From positions 62,001-126,000 of the forward strand of contig NZ_KE384536.1 in the NCBI RefSeq assembly GCF_000426545.1: a stretch of 64,000 nt of DNA. Reading direction: 5' to 3'. Shown in pieces: positions 26,357 through 35,068 of this stretch. The translations under genes were made by a program, and so were the position numbers. The notes under the pieces are model-generated. The model saw only the letters and a program-made list of their open reading frames with translations, ran no database searches and was not told the origin of the DNA. How positions within the stretch are numbered: the first letter of the stretch is position 1; each line of letters starts with the position of its first letter. The stretch is from Paenibacillus massiliensis subsp. panacisoli DSM 21345 (lineage in GTDB: Bacteria > Bacillota > Bacilli > Paenibacillales > Paenibacillaceae).

Positions 26357-28129
26357 TTATTCGATTTGCGGCAATGTAATTTTAACCTTTGTCCCCTCAC
26401 CCTTCGTGCTGGAGATAGCAACACCATATTGCTCCCCATACAACAAAGCAATTCTATTATTCACATTCTGCACGCCGATGCCAGTGAACAGCTGGCGCTT
26501 GCTCTTCGGATTGGGCAGCTCTCCTTGGTTCGAAAGCTCATCCATACCATCCCCGTTATCGACTACTTCTATAATCAGGCGATCACGATCCGACGAGACC
26601 AGAATATAGATGGTACCACCAGGCTTCTCATTAAAGGCGTGGAAGAAGGCATTCTCAATGAAAGGCTGAATAATCAACTTGGGCACCTGAAAGTGCATGC
26701 AATCCGGGGCCACAAAATAGTTGACCTTGATTCGGTCCCCATAGCGCACATGATTGATGAAGACGTAGTTCTTCATATTCACCAGTTCCTGCTCAATCGT
26801 AATCGTCTCGCTGACGTTGCTGATGGTATTCTGAAGCAGGGAAATCAATGCATTGATCGTCTCGGAGGCCGTCTCCTTATTGCCGCGCTGTACCAGCATC
26901 TTGATCGAGGCAAGCGTATTATAGAGGAAATGCGGATTAATCTGACGCTGTAACGCAGCCAGCTCTGCATTGCGCACTTCTTTTTGCGTCTCCATAAGTT
27001 TCTGGATGTAATCGTTCAGCTCGTCCAACATGTAATTGTACGCCCTGCCTAGTTCCTTTACCTCATAGCTGCCAGATACGTCAATATAATTGTGGAAATC
27101 CTTCTCCGTAATACGCGACATCTGCCGCACAAGACGGGTCAGTGAATTCGTCAGTCGCTGAGAAATCAGGAAGACCAGCAGAACAGCAATCCCTACAATG
27201 GCTAGACAGATCAAGAGAATAGAATTCACATCAATAATCTGTCCGGCCGCTACCTGACGATCAATCAGATTGACCAGATAAAAGTCGTACGCAGGAATAT
27301 ACGTGGACAGCACAATATACTCGGTGCCCATGAAGTCTGCATTCTTGTATTTCAGATTGTCGCTGCGAATCTCGGACGCATATTCCCTCAGCTCAACTGA
27401 ATATTGCCCAATGAGCTCATCACGATTACTCGATACGACGCGCCCTTGAGCATTCAGTACAACAATATCATTGCCTGCACTGGTGAAATTGGTATAGAAC
27501 TGCTTAAAGTCCTGCTCTCGAATCGCTACATAAATTCCACCATAGAGGACACCTGTCGTACGCTCCATCAGTGCCTTGGAGGCCACGATAAAGTGGTCGT
27601 TCAGATCCCCCCATTGTTCTTCATCATACTGGTACATCACACGTCTGGGATGCTCCATCGTCTTGGTGATAATAGAATAATCATCCTCTGACGGAATCGG
27701 CAGACTCCAATACGTCTGGCCTGTAGAAGAAATACGTCCATTCCTCCCAGTGACCAGTATCTTCACATTATAGGCATCCACATTTGAATTAATCTGATCC
27801 ATTTGTTGACCCATATTGAAAAAGGAACGGCTGGTCGTAGTGGAATCCGAGGGCCCCTCTGTCAGAAAGTTCTTCACTGTAAGGCTCTGTCCTGCCTGGC
27901 TTGCAGCATTCACGATCGTATCATTGAATGATTCGAAGCTGCTACGGATCTGGGTCAGGATCTTGGAATTGGTGATGCTGAAGGTATCAATGAAGAGTCG
28001 CTCAGACATACGAATCGTAACTAATGAGGTCAGTACACTGACCGTAATAATACTGATGACTGTAACGATAAAGATCTGATTGAACAGCCCATTATACTTC
28101 CATCGTGCAAAAAAATTTTTCATGCTCAT
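26357..28129 (-). CDS. Sensor histidine kinase, YesM type
   Basis: A 590-residue membrane kinase. Two transmembrane helices (about residues 17-37 and 300-320) flank an extracellular Cache-like sensor domain. A HAMP region follows, then the His_kinase domain with the phosphorylated histidine in NPHFLYNTLASIKMLV (around residue 400) and the ATPase with the N-box (FIENAFFHAF), DNGDGM and GIGVQNVNNRI. It partners the response regulator whose gene overlaps it by four bases upstream. Such YesMN pairs sense sugars outside the cell, and this one most likely controls the adjoining galactoside transporter operon. Confidence 0.94.
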   Translation of the reverse strand: MSMKNFFARWKYNGLFNQIFIVTVISIITVSVLTSLVTIRMSERLFIDTFSITNSKILTQIRSSFESFNDTIVNAASQAGQSLTVKNFLTEGPSDSTTTSRSFFNMGQQMDQINSNVDAYNVKILVTGRNGRISSTGQTYWSLPIPSEDDYSIITKTMEHPRRVMYQYDEEQWGDLNDHFIVASKALMERTTGVLYGGIYVAIREQDFKQFYTNFTSAGNDIVVLNAQGRVVSSNRDELIGQYSVELREYASEIRSDNLKYKNADFMGTEYIVLSTYIPAYDFYLVNLIDRQVAAGQIIDVNSILLICLAIVGIAVLLVFLISQRLTNSLTRLVRQMSRITEKDFHNYIDVSGSYEVKELGRAYNYMLDELNDYIQKLMETQKEVRNAELAALQRQINPHFLYNTLASIKMLVQRGNKETASETINALISLLQNTISNVSETITIEQELVNMKNYVFINHVRYGDRIKVNYFVAPDCMHFQVPKLIIQPFIENAFFHAFNEKPGGTIYILVSSDRDRLIIEVVDNGDGMDELSNQGELPNPKSKRQLFTGIGVQNVNNRIALLYGEQYGVAISSTKGEGTKVKITLPQIE

Positions 28130-29682
28130 TCCCTTTTCCCATTCAGATAACGCCTTCTATACTGGCTGGGCGAGAAGCCCATCAGCTTCTTGAATACCTT
28201 GGTAAAATAGCTGTGATCCGAGTAACCCACTCGGCTGCTGATCTCCGAGATAGAATGATCATCATTGCGCAGCATCGTAGCTGCTTTCTCAACCCTGACT
28301 TTATTCAAATATTCGCTAAAGCCCTCTTTATTATGAGCCGTGAAATAGCTGGACAGGTATGAAGGATTGAAATGAAAATGATGCGCTAGCGAAGTCAGAC
28401 TGAGCGGTTGATCGTAATGCTCTTCAATATACTCCAGCAGCTTCTTCATCCCACTGTTGCCATGCTGCTGCGCATCGGCGATCTCCCTCTTCACATCGTT
28501 CAGGAATGACTGTAGCAAGCCTTTCGCCTCATCCACATGAACTGCTTCATCAATGGACTTAAAATAAGAATACTTGGCGGATTCCAGCGCATGTGTATCA
28601 TATTCCAGATTACCCAATAGAATCGTAATATTGAATATGGTATTACTAATGAAGGATTTGAATTCGAAAGGTGGTGCTTCATAATGCTCTGACAGCATAT
28701 CCAGATGCTGATTCAGCAGCTCAAAGGCTCTATCGAATTGCCCCCGCTTCATCTCCTCAGTGAATAGCCTCAGATTAAAGGTTCCCGCCGGTTCCGTTGG
28801 AGATAGCATCTCCTCTTCCAGCAATATGTACTGGTCAGGGAAATAAAATTTGGCGTCAATCAGCTTCTTCAGACGGTTCTGGAACACTTCACCTACCTGA
28901 TTGATTGAATCAAACAGCGAGGTAACAGCCCATACCAGTGTCGGCGCATGCTCCGCTCGATCATCGGCAAGCTCCTTCAAAGAGTGGACTAGCTCCGGAT
29001 AAGCCTCCTGCTCAAGATTAGCCAGGTATATATCAAGTCCAGAGGTATTCTCTGCTGATTGATATACAGTACACATCTGAGAATCCAGTACGTCGACAAG
29101 CTGCAACCCCAGTTCGGAGCCAGAATGCTGCAAATAAGTGCGCCCCCCGAGTACACCAATAAGACAGAAGCTCGTGAATGCAAAGCTGTTCGCAGCCAGA
29201 GCAGAGGCCTCGTCCGGTTCATATCCAGATAACAGCTTGTCTACGATCCGTTCTACAGATATATTGCCATCCCCTGCTTGGGCGCCATATTGAATAGAGG
29301 GAATCTTACGCGCAGTGCGCTTTAATGTCTCCAGAAGCTCCTGGGTCTCCAGCTTAGGCTTCAAGATATAGTCAGCCACACCGCTCTGGAAGGTGGAACG
29401 TACATAGCTGAATTCACCATAACTGCTTAGTACAATGACCTCCATGTCCGGGTAACGCTGCTTCACGATTCGGGTCAGCTCTTCACCATCCAGGACAGGC
29501 ATTACAATATCTGTAATAATAATATGAGGTCGCAGCTGCTCGATCATCTCCAATGCCTCACGACCGTTGGAGGCCTCACCGACGATCTGGAAACCGTGGT
29601 CTTCCCAATCCAGATGGTGCTTGATTCCTTGTCTGACCAATATTTCATCATCCACAATAAGAATCTTACAAAGTTGTTCCAT
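28126..29682 (-). CDS. Response regulator with AraC DNA-binding domain, YesN type
   Basis: A 518-residue cytoplasmic regulator. The receiver domain begins CKILIVDDEILVRQG and has the phosphorylated aspartate in IIITDIVMPVLDG (Asp58) and the conserved lysine in YILKPK. A middle region of about 250 residues has no clear motif, as usual for this class. The C-terminus has the two AraC helix-turn-helix motifs (LSLTSLAHHFHFNPSYLSSYF and HSISEISSRVGYSDHSYFTKVFKK). I prefer the ATG at 29682 after GGAGGT. It overlaps the kinase gene (ATGA), so the kinase and regulator are made together. Confidence 0.94.
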   Translation of the reverse strand: MEQLCKILIVDDEILVRQGIKHHLDWEDHGFQIVGEASNGREALEMIEQLRPHIIITDIVMPVLDGEELTRIVKQRYPDMEVIVLSSYGEFSYVRSTFQSGVADYILKPKLETQELLETLKRTARKIPSIQYGAQAGDGNISVERIVDKLLSGYEPDEASALAANSFAFTSFCLIGVLGGRTYLQHSGSELGLQLVDVLDSQMCTVYQSAENTSGLDIYLANLEQEAYPELVHSLKELADDRAEHAPTLVWAVTSLFDSINQVGEVFQNRLKKLIDAKFYFPDQYILLEEEMLSPTEPAGTFNLRLFTEEMKRGQFDRAFELLNQHLDMLSEHYEAPPFEFKSFISNTIFNITILLGNLEYDTHALESAKYSYFKSIDEAVHVDEAKGLLQSFLNDVKREIADAQQHGNSGMKKLLEYIEEHYDQPLSLTSLAHHFHFNPSYLSSYFTAHNKEGFSEYLNKVRVEKAATMLRNDDHSISEISSRVGYSDHSYFTKVFKKLMGFSPSQYRRRYLNGKRE

Positions 29683-29768
29683 GACCACACCTCCAGCCCA
29701 TATTAGGCATCTCTATCTATTGTACCAAGATCAACGCCAACCATTGCAAGAAAATACATTCATTTTTA

Positions 29769-29782
29769 CGAAAGCGCTTCCA
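29769..29782 (-). promoter_or_regulatory. cre-like site before the two-component operon
   Basis: CGAAAGCGCTTCCA matches the catabolite-responsive consensus in 12 of 14 positions and lies about 90 bases upstream of the response-regulator start. It has the same AAGCGCTT core as the boxes at 26179 and 63854. Confidence 0.55.
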
Positions 29783-29952
29783 TTTAATGGTCACTAGACC
29801 TTATTGCACATGAATTTCGAAACTGAATCATATCTTACCATAGGTAACTAAATGGGGCAAAATCAAATTTTATTGCCCTTTAGCCATGCCTCCTACCATG
29901 AATTGTGACTCAAATCACATATTACTGCGCTACATCCCTTTATAATAACAAA

Positions 29953-29967
29953 TGATAATGATTCTCA
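29953..29967 (+). promoter_or_regulatory. Fur box
   Basis: TGATAATGATTCTCA matches the 7-1-7 Fur consensus TGATAATnATTATCA at all but one base. It begins six bases after a perfect TATAAT, so iron-loaded Fur would cover the transcription start. It predicts iron-repressed expression of the NEAT-SLH gene and possibly more of the island. Confidence 0.88.
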
Positions 29968-30037
29968 TTATTAAAAAACATACGCTGGCCGCAGCTTTGT
30001 CATCCAATACATAATCGGGCAAGGAAGGAGCTCACCA

Positions 30038-30055
30038 ATGGACGAGATCGTCTAG
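30038..30055 (+). other. Five-codon leader reading frame
   Basis: ATG-GAC-GAG-ATC-GTC-TAG is preceded by AAGGAAGGAG at ideal spacing, a better ribosome site than that of the following gene. It may be a translated leader peptide or just a relic; it is too short to judge by content. Confidence 0.35.
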
Positions 30056-30122
30056 CAGCAAGAGCCAGCAGCAAGAGTACATGAATGAATTATTTCAATT
30101 ATATCTAACAGGGGGACAGGGA

Positions 30123-32636
30123 ATGAACCAGAAGGTAAAAGCTTGGCTCAGCGGGTGTATGACAGCCATCTTGGCACTCGCAATGGTGCCTGCGCCCATA
30201 TACGGCGACAGCATCGTTGACGGTGCTGGAATTCAGGCTGCCGAAGCTAACGAGCAATTTTCACAAGAAGCTGCTAGTCCAGAGACATTCGAATCTCCCG
30301 TAGATTCTGTAAACTCAGCGACTTATGCAGTGAAAGATAACAAGGATTCCATGTCGTCCATAGCCTCCGTCACCGAGGTAACCTACACCGTTCCTGCAGA
30401 CGGGCTATACACGGTCGATGTGTATGGCTGGCACGCTACCAGAGACGCTGCTTCCATGATGGGTGGTGCGCTCGACAGAAAAGCCACGCTTAAGGTCGAG
30501 GACGGACAAATACTCGCTTCCATTAAGTTCGTGAAGACGAGCATCATGGGAATCGAGGTTACAGGCGACTCCATCAGCGAGGTGTGGCCTGAGCCAGAAG
30601 GAGCCACAGAGCTAGGGACTGGAGTCAAGGGTACGGTTCATCCCGAGGAACAAAGCCAGACTTACCAGTTCCCACTCAAGTCTGTGGAGATGCCGAAGCT
30701 CGCTATGTATGTCGGAGCGCCGCTGAATAGCGTTCAGCATATTCGTTTGAAATTCGACCTGAATACACTGACCCCGATACAAGATGATGAAGAGCCAGGA
30801 GAACAACCAGGAGAGAATCCTGCAGAGCCCGATCTTGAAGCCGTACCAGATAGACAGCTTCAAGCCGTTGAGGGCACCATTTCCATTGCTCCTGGGGATC
30901 TGGAGGGTCTGAACAAATCATCTACACTGGGACTGGTCTTCGATGATATCATCATCGTCTTCCCTGCCCGTCAGCTGCAAGAGTTTCTGGACCAAAATAA
31001 TGGTGCCAGACTTCAATTAAAATGGAGTCCCTCCACTAGCGAGACCCTAAAGGAGATTAAGGGTGCATTAAATAGCAAAGATCTCATTATTTCATCCTTT
31101 GACCTCCAATTGGAAGTCGTCAATCATGAGGAAGTTGTGACCCCAATTAGCGGGCTTGGCGGACGCACCAAGATTATAGCGTCCCTAAGTCAACAGCAGG
31201 CTTCCCAACTGTTCACATCAACTAGCAGCAAGCTCTACTATTACGATCCTGCTGCTGGAAGCCTGGAGGACATGAACGCCAGCTTTAACCAAGATGCACG
31301 GACCGCATCCTTCTATACGGATCATTTCAGCACCTATTCCATCGTTGGACATAATCCAAGTGGATCACAGGGCGGAGGCAAGCTTGATCCGGCTAATCTG
31401 CCGGATGGAGAATACACCATCAAGGGTAGAGCTCTGAAAGAATACTCCGATGAGTCATCCTTAAGCAATTCGCTGATCTCCAACCCAATTGGTATTGAGG
31501 TCAGAGGAGGTCATTTAACAGCCATTCTAGTCATGAAGGGCAGTGAAGCCTTCCCACTCAAGGAGGTTCAAGGCCTGTGGTACGAGAACAAGGAGAATGA
31601 ATTCGAGGAAATTCCACTGGAATATAACGCATCCAGCAATAGTATCGTGGCGAGATTCTCCTTAACAAGCTTGATGACAGCCCAGAAGATGCAAGTCTCG
31701 GTACCTAATATTCTTCCAGATAAGCCAATCTTCCGTCTGGTATTCGACCTGTCCTCTCTTCAGGAGGGGGCCAAGTCCAATATGCCTGACAGCTCTGCGG
31801 TGACATCATACTTGATTAAAGCGACAGCAGATCAAGGCGGGAAGATCACTCCGGAAGGCGAAGTAAGCGTCGCTATCCATGAGAACAAGAGCTTTGAGAT
31901 TACAGCCGACGAGGGCTACCTTCTCAAGGATGTGCTCGTGAATGACAAATCTGTCGGAGCAGTGAGTAGCTATACCTTCGAAAAAGTAACCAGCAACGCT
32001 ACCATTCATGCCGTGTTTGAGAAGAAGACTGCAGAAGTGAATGAAGCAGAGGCAACCACCGAAGAAGGTGCAAGCCCGCTCACATCCTCCTTCGTCGATA
32101 CGCAGGGTCACTGGGCCGAGAGCTATATCCAGCTTGTAGTGTCCAAAGGGTTATTCAAGGGAACTGACGAACAACATTTCAGCCCGGATGCCACGTTATC
32201 TCGAGGCATGCTACTTACGCTGTTAGGGCGGCTTCAGGGGCCAAGTGCCGAGAGCTATACCTATACAGCTTTCAAGGATGTGCCTTTGAATCAGTACTAC
32301 ACGACGTATATTACCTGGGCAGTGGATAAAGGCATCGTGCAAGGGGCCGGTAACGGTCTATTCCACCCTGATCAAGCGATTACCCGTCAGGAGCTTGCAG
32401 TGATCATGGCCAGCTATCTGAAGCATGCCAAGCTGCAGCCTTCTCTAACAGAGCAGTCTCCTGTATTCAGCGATCAGAAGGAAATATCGACTTGGGCACA
32501 GGAAAGTGCCTTGCTGACCGTGAGATCTGGACTGCTGGAGACGAATGATCAAGGTCAATTCTCTCCAAAGGCTACTCTAAGCAGAGCTGAGGCAGCTAAG
32601 CTTCTGGCGCTTCTACTTGAACTGACAGGACAATAA
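30123..32636 (+). CDS. NEAT and SLH domain surface protein (heme capture)
   Basis: An 837-residue secreted protein that probably takes heme from host or environmental hemoproteins and is held on the wall through S-layer homology domains. Order: signal peptide (1-28), NEAT-like domain 1 (about 82-220), a Pro/Glu linker and an unclassified strand-rich region ending DHFSTYSIVGH (226-410), NEAT domain 2 (about 420-545, LPDGEYTIKGRALKEYSD onward), an InlB-like bacterial repeat (562-636), and three SLH repeats (655-837; FVDTQGHWAESYI, FKDVPLNQYYTTYI, FSDQKEISTWAQ). Neither NEAT domain has the usual heme-ligating YxxxY near its last strand. The ATG at 30123 follows GGGGGACAGGG. A Fur box lies 160 bases upstream. 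Confidence 0.88.
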   Translation: MNQKVKAWLSGCMTAILALAMVPAPIYGDSIVDGAGIQAAEANEQFSQEAASPETFESPVDSVNSATYAVKDNKDSMSSIASVTEVTYTVPADGLYTVDVYGWHATRDAASMMGGALDRKATLKVEDGQILASIKFVKTSIMGIEVTGDSISEVWPEPEGATELGTGVKGTVHPEEQSQTYQFPLKSVEMPKLAMYVGAPLNSVQHIRLKFDLNTLTPIQDDEEPGEQPGENPAEPDLEAVPDRQLQAVEGTISIAPGDLEGLNKSSTLGLVFDDIIIVFPARQLQEFLDQNNGARLQLKWSPSTSETLKEIKGALNSKDLIISSFDLQLEVVNHEEVVTPISGLGGRTKIIASLSQQQASQLFTSTSSKLYYYDPAAGSLEDMNASFNQDARTASFYTDHFSTYSIVGHNPSGSQGGGKLDPANLPDGEYTIKGRALKEYSDESSLSNSLISNPIGIEVRGGHLTAILVMKGSEAFPLKEVQGLWYENKENEFEEIPLEYNASSNSIVARFSLTSLMTAQKMQVSVPNILPDKPIFRLVFDLSSLQEGAKSNMPDSSAVTSYLIKATADQGGKITPEGEVSVAIHENKSFEITADEGYLLKDVLVNDKSVGAVSSYTFEKVTSNATIHAVFEKKTAEVNEAEATTEEGASPLTSSFVDTQGHWAESYIQLVVSKGLFKGTDEQHFSPDATLSRGMLLTLLGRLQGPSAESYTYTAFKDVPLNQYYTTYITWAVDKGIVQGAGNGLFHPDQAITRQELAVIMASYLKHAKLQPSLTEQSPVFSDQKEISTWAQESALLTVRSGLLETNDQGQFSPKATLSRAEAAKLLALLLELTGQ

Positions 32637-32760
32637 GCTTGACGGTAAGAGCAATGTCTATCATCGTACTTTCACAGAAGACGGAATCGTCTGGCTGAAG
32701 CTTTTCTTGCGATAATCGAATGGTCCAGCTCCGCTGAAAATTATAAATTCTATTATCTTC

Positions 32761-32795
32761 AAAAAGGCCATTCCGAATATGGGATGGCCCCTTTT
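32761..32795 (+). terminator. Terminator after the first NEAT-SLH gene
   Basis: GGCCATTCC and GGGATGGCC pair across a five- to six-base loop, flanked by A5 and followed by CCTTTTC. It lies 125 bases after the stop and separates this gene from the ABC pair. Confidence 0.7.
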
Positions 32796-32801
32796 CACAC
32801 T

Positions 32802-32845
32802 AATGGAGTTAGTTGCTTGAACTCCATTTTACCCTTTTGTATATG
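32802..32845 (+). promoter_or_regulatory. Hairpin overlapping a probable sigma-A promoter
   Basis: AATGGAGTT and AACTCCATT (32802-32810 and 32820-32828) form a 9-base stem. A TTGAAC at 32817-32822 is followed after exactly 17 bases by TATATG at 32840-32845, a good -35/-10 pair. The -35 lies in the stem's right arm. This would give the ABC genes their own start. Confidence 0.5.
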
Positions 32846-32884
32846 TTCATTCTATGAATTCAATCCTAATAGGAGGTGTACACT

Positions 32885-35068
32885 GTGAAGGCGATCTATG
32901 TCGGGCTTGGCTTTTTCTTTTTTTGTCTCGGCGCGGTAGGTGCTGTGCTGCCATTACTTCCTACCACCCCCTTCTTACTATTATCCGCTTTCTTTTTCGC
33001 CAAGGGCTCTGACCGGTTCAACCGTTGGTTCACATCTACCAAGCTGTACAAAAATCATCTGGAGAACTTCCTCCAGACTCGTTCCATGAAGCTGCGTGCC
33101 AAGATTGTAACTGTGGGCTTCGCATCCTGCATGCTCGCGATTCCCTTCATCCTTACCGATTCGATATGGGTACGTGGCGTGATTCTACTGATCGTCGTGT
33201 TCAAATATTACTACTTCATATTCCAGATTAAGACGGAGCGACCGCAGCAAAACACAACAGCACAGGCTGCTTCGGAAGCAGCCCCTGCGCCTAAGCGCTC
33301 CAAAATGATGGATGGCCGATTGCTGTCCATGGTCGCGCATTCACGCAAATACATAGCACTTGGCGTATTCACGAACTGGATCGGTCTCCTGGCTAACATT
33401 TGCGCGATCATAACCGTCGCTACCATGCTGCAATACGCTTGGGACGGGAGATTGTCGAGCAGCTTCACGTTTACGGCCTGCCTCATCATTGCCGGGGCAA
33501 TCGCCATTCGTCTGGTCTGCGCGTATATCTCCAGCCTGCTCTCATGGCGGGCCTCCAATAATGCCAAGCACACCCTGCGCGCCAGACTCTATAGCAAGCT
33601 TCTCCGATTAGGATCTGGTTACACAGAGCAGACCTCCACCGCCGGAGCTGTTCAGGTCGCTGTAGAGGGAGTTGAGCAGCTGGAGCATTATTTTGGACGT
33701 TACATGCCACAGCTGTTCTATAGTCTGCTTGCCCCTCTTACGCTGTTCGTCACATTATCGTTCATTAGCTTCAAGTCAGCACTGATTCTATTGATCTGTG
33801 TACCGCTCATCCCCATGTCAATCATTGCTATTATGAAATTCGCCAAAAAGTTGTTCAGCAAGTATTGGGGCAGCTACGTCAACCTTGGCAACAGCTTCCT
33901 GGAGAACCTTCAGGGACTGACAACCCTGAAAATCTATGCAGCTGATGAGCAGCGACATGAGGAGATGAATACGTCTGCGGAGAACTTCCGGCAGATCACC
34001 ATGCGCGTACTACGGATGCAGCTGAACTCGGTAGCTCTCATGGACATAATTGCTTTTGGCGGAGCTGGAATCGGGGTCATCATTGCAGCCACTGAATTCG
34101 CAGCTGGACGGATTCCATTATGGGGAGCCCTGACCGTCATGCTGCTTTCTGCGGAATTCTTCATTCCGCTGCGACTCTTAGGATCATACTTCCATATCGC
34201 CATGAACGGCATGGCAGCCAGTGACAAGATTTTCGAGCTGCTCGCTCTTGAAGAGCGGACATCAGGGAATGCAGAAATCCGTGACGGAAGCATTCGTATG
34301 GAGCAACTAAGCTTCTCTTATGCTGACCAAAAATCTTCAGATCAGGATCAGACCAAGAACACGACGCTTCGTGATGTCAGTCTCAACATTCCGCAAGGAA
34401 GCCTGACAGCGCTAGTCGGTAAGTCCGGATCAGGCAAAAGCACACTGGCTGCACTAATGATGGGCTCGGCAAGCGGCTATGAAGGACGTCTGCTTGTGGG
34501 TGGTAGTGAAATGAGAGACATCTCTGAGCGTACAGTCATGCAGCGAATTACTTTGGTGAGTCTGGGCAGCTATATCTTCAAGGGCACGGTAGAAGACAAT
34601 CTGCGGATGGGAGCCCCTGCTGCAACTGAAGACGCCATGCTTCAGGCACTGGCCCAAGTGAATCTGAGAGACTTCGTTCTATCCCAGGGTGGACTTGGTT
34701 ACGAGCTTGAGGAGCAGGGGGCCAATCTCTCAGGTGGGCAACGTCAACGGCTTGCTCTGGCCCGAGCTCTGCTGTATGACAGTGAAGTGTATATATTCGA
34801 TGAAGCTACCTCCAACATTGATGTAGAAAGTGAAGAGAAGATCATGGAGGTTATTCACAATCTGGTGGGCCGCAAAACCGTCATCCTGATCTCACATCGA
34901 CTAGCAAATGTAGTTCGTGCTGATTGCATTCATGTCCTCTCTGAGGGGCAGCTGGTAGAGAGCGGCACACATGAAGAGCTGCTGCGACAACATGGTCATT
35001 ATGCAGCACTGTTCAACAGCCAGCAGGAAATCGAGCAATATGTCTCAGGAGGAATGGTGTATGCGTAG
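32885..35068 (+). CDS. DUF454 (YbaN-like) domain fused to a CydD-type ABC exporter
   Basis: A 727-residue membrane protein made of two normally separate units. Residues 1-115 are a DUF454/YbaN domain (GLGFFFFCLGAVGAVLPLLP, TTPFLLLSAFFFAKGSDRFN, then the LLIVVFKYYYFIF helix). After a linker of about 30 residues rich in Ala and Gln comes a six-helix ABC exporter membrane domain (about 155-440) and an ATPase with Walker A LVGKSGSGKST, signature LSGGQRQRLALARALL and Walker B VYIFDEAT. The GTG at 32885 has AGGAGG eight bases upstream. It overlaps the next ABC gene by eight bases, so the two form a heterodimer. Resemblance is to CydDC exporters of thiols and heme-linked processes. The heme island context suggests heme or porphyrin handling. 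Confidence 0.88.
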   Translation: MKAIYVGLGFFFFCLGAVGAVLPLLPTTPFLLLSAFFFAKGSDRFNRWFTSTKLYKNHLENFLQTRSMKLRAKIVTVGFASCMLAIPFILTDSIWVRGVILLIVVFKYYYFIFQIKTERPQQNTTAQAASEAAPAPKRSKMMDGRLLSMVAHSRKYIALGVFTNWIGLLANICAIITVATMLQYAWDGRLSSSFTFTACLIIAGAIAIRLVCAYISSLLSWRASNNAKHTLRARLYSKLLRLGSGYTEQTSTAGAVQVAVEGVEQLEHYFGRYMPQLFYSLLAPLTLFVTLSFISFKSALILLICVPLIPMSIIAIMKFAKKLFSKYWGSYVNLGNSFLENLQGLTTLKIYAADEQRHEEMNTSAENFRQITMRVLRMQLNSVALMDIIAFGGAGIGVIIAATEFAAGRIPLWGALTVMLLSAEFFIPLRLLGSYFHIAMNGMAASDKIFELLALEERTSGNAEIRDGSIRMEQLSFSYADQKSSDQDQTKNTTLRDVSLNIPQGSLTALVGKSGSGKSTLAALMMGSASGYEGRLLVGGSEMRDISERTVMQRITLVSLGSYIFKGTVEDNLRMGAPAATEDAMLQALAQVNLRDFVLSQGGLGYELEEQGANLSGGQRQRLALARALLYDSEVYIFDEATSNIDVESEEKIMEVIHNLVGRKTVILISHRLANVVRADCIHVLSEGQLVESGTHEELLRQHGHYAALFNSQQEIEQYVSGGMVYA

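Larger units (their letters stand above)
29783..30122 (+). other. Control region of the heme island
   Basis: About 340 bases between the divergent two-component operon and the first NEAT-SLH gene. Going right it contains an AT-rich stretch, a -10 hexamer TATAAT (29941-29946), a Fur box, and then a long leader with a five-codon reading frame (30038-30055). I find no clear -35 at the matching distance. Confidence 0.6.
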
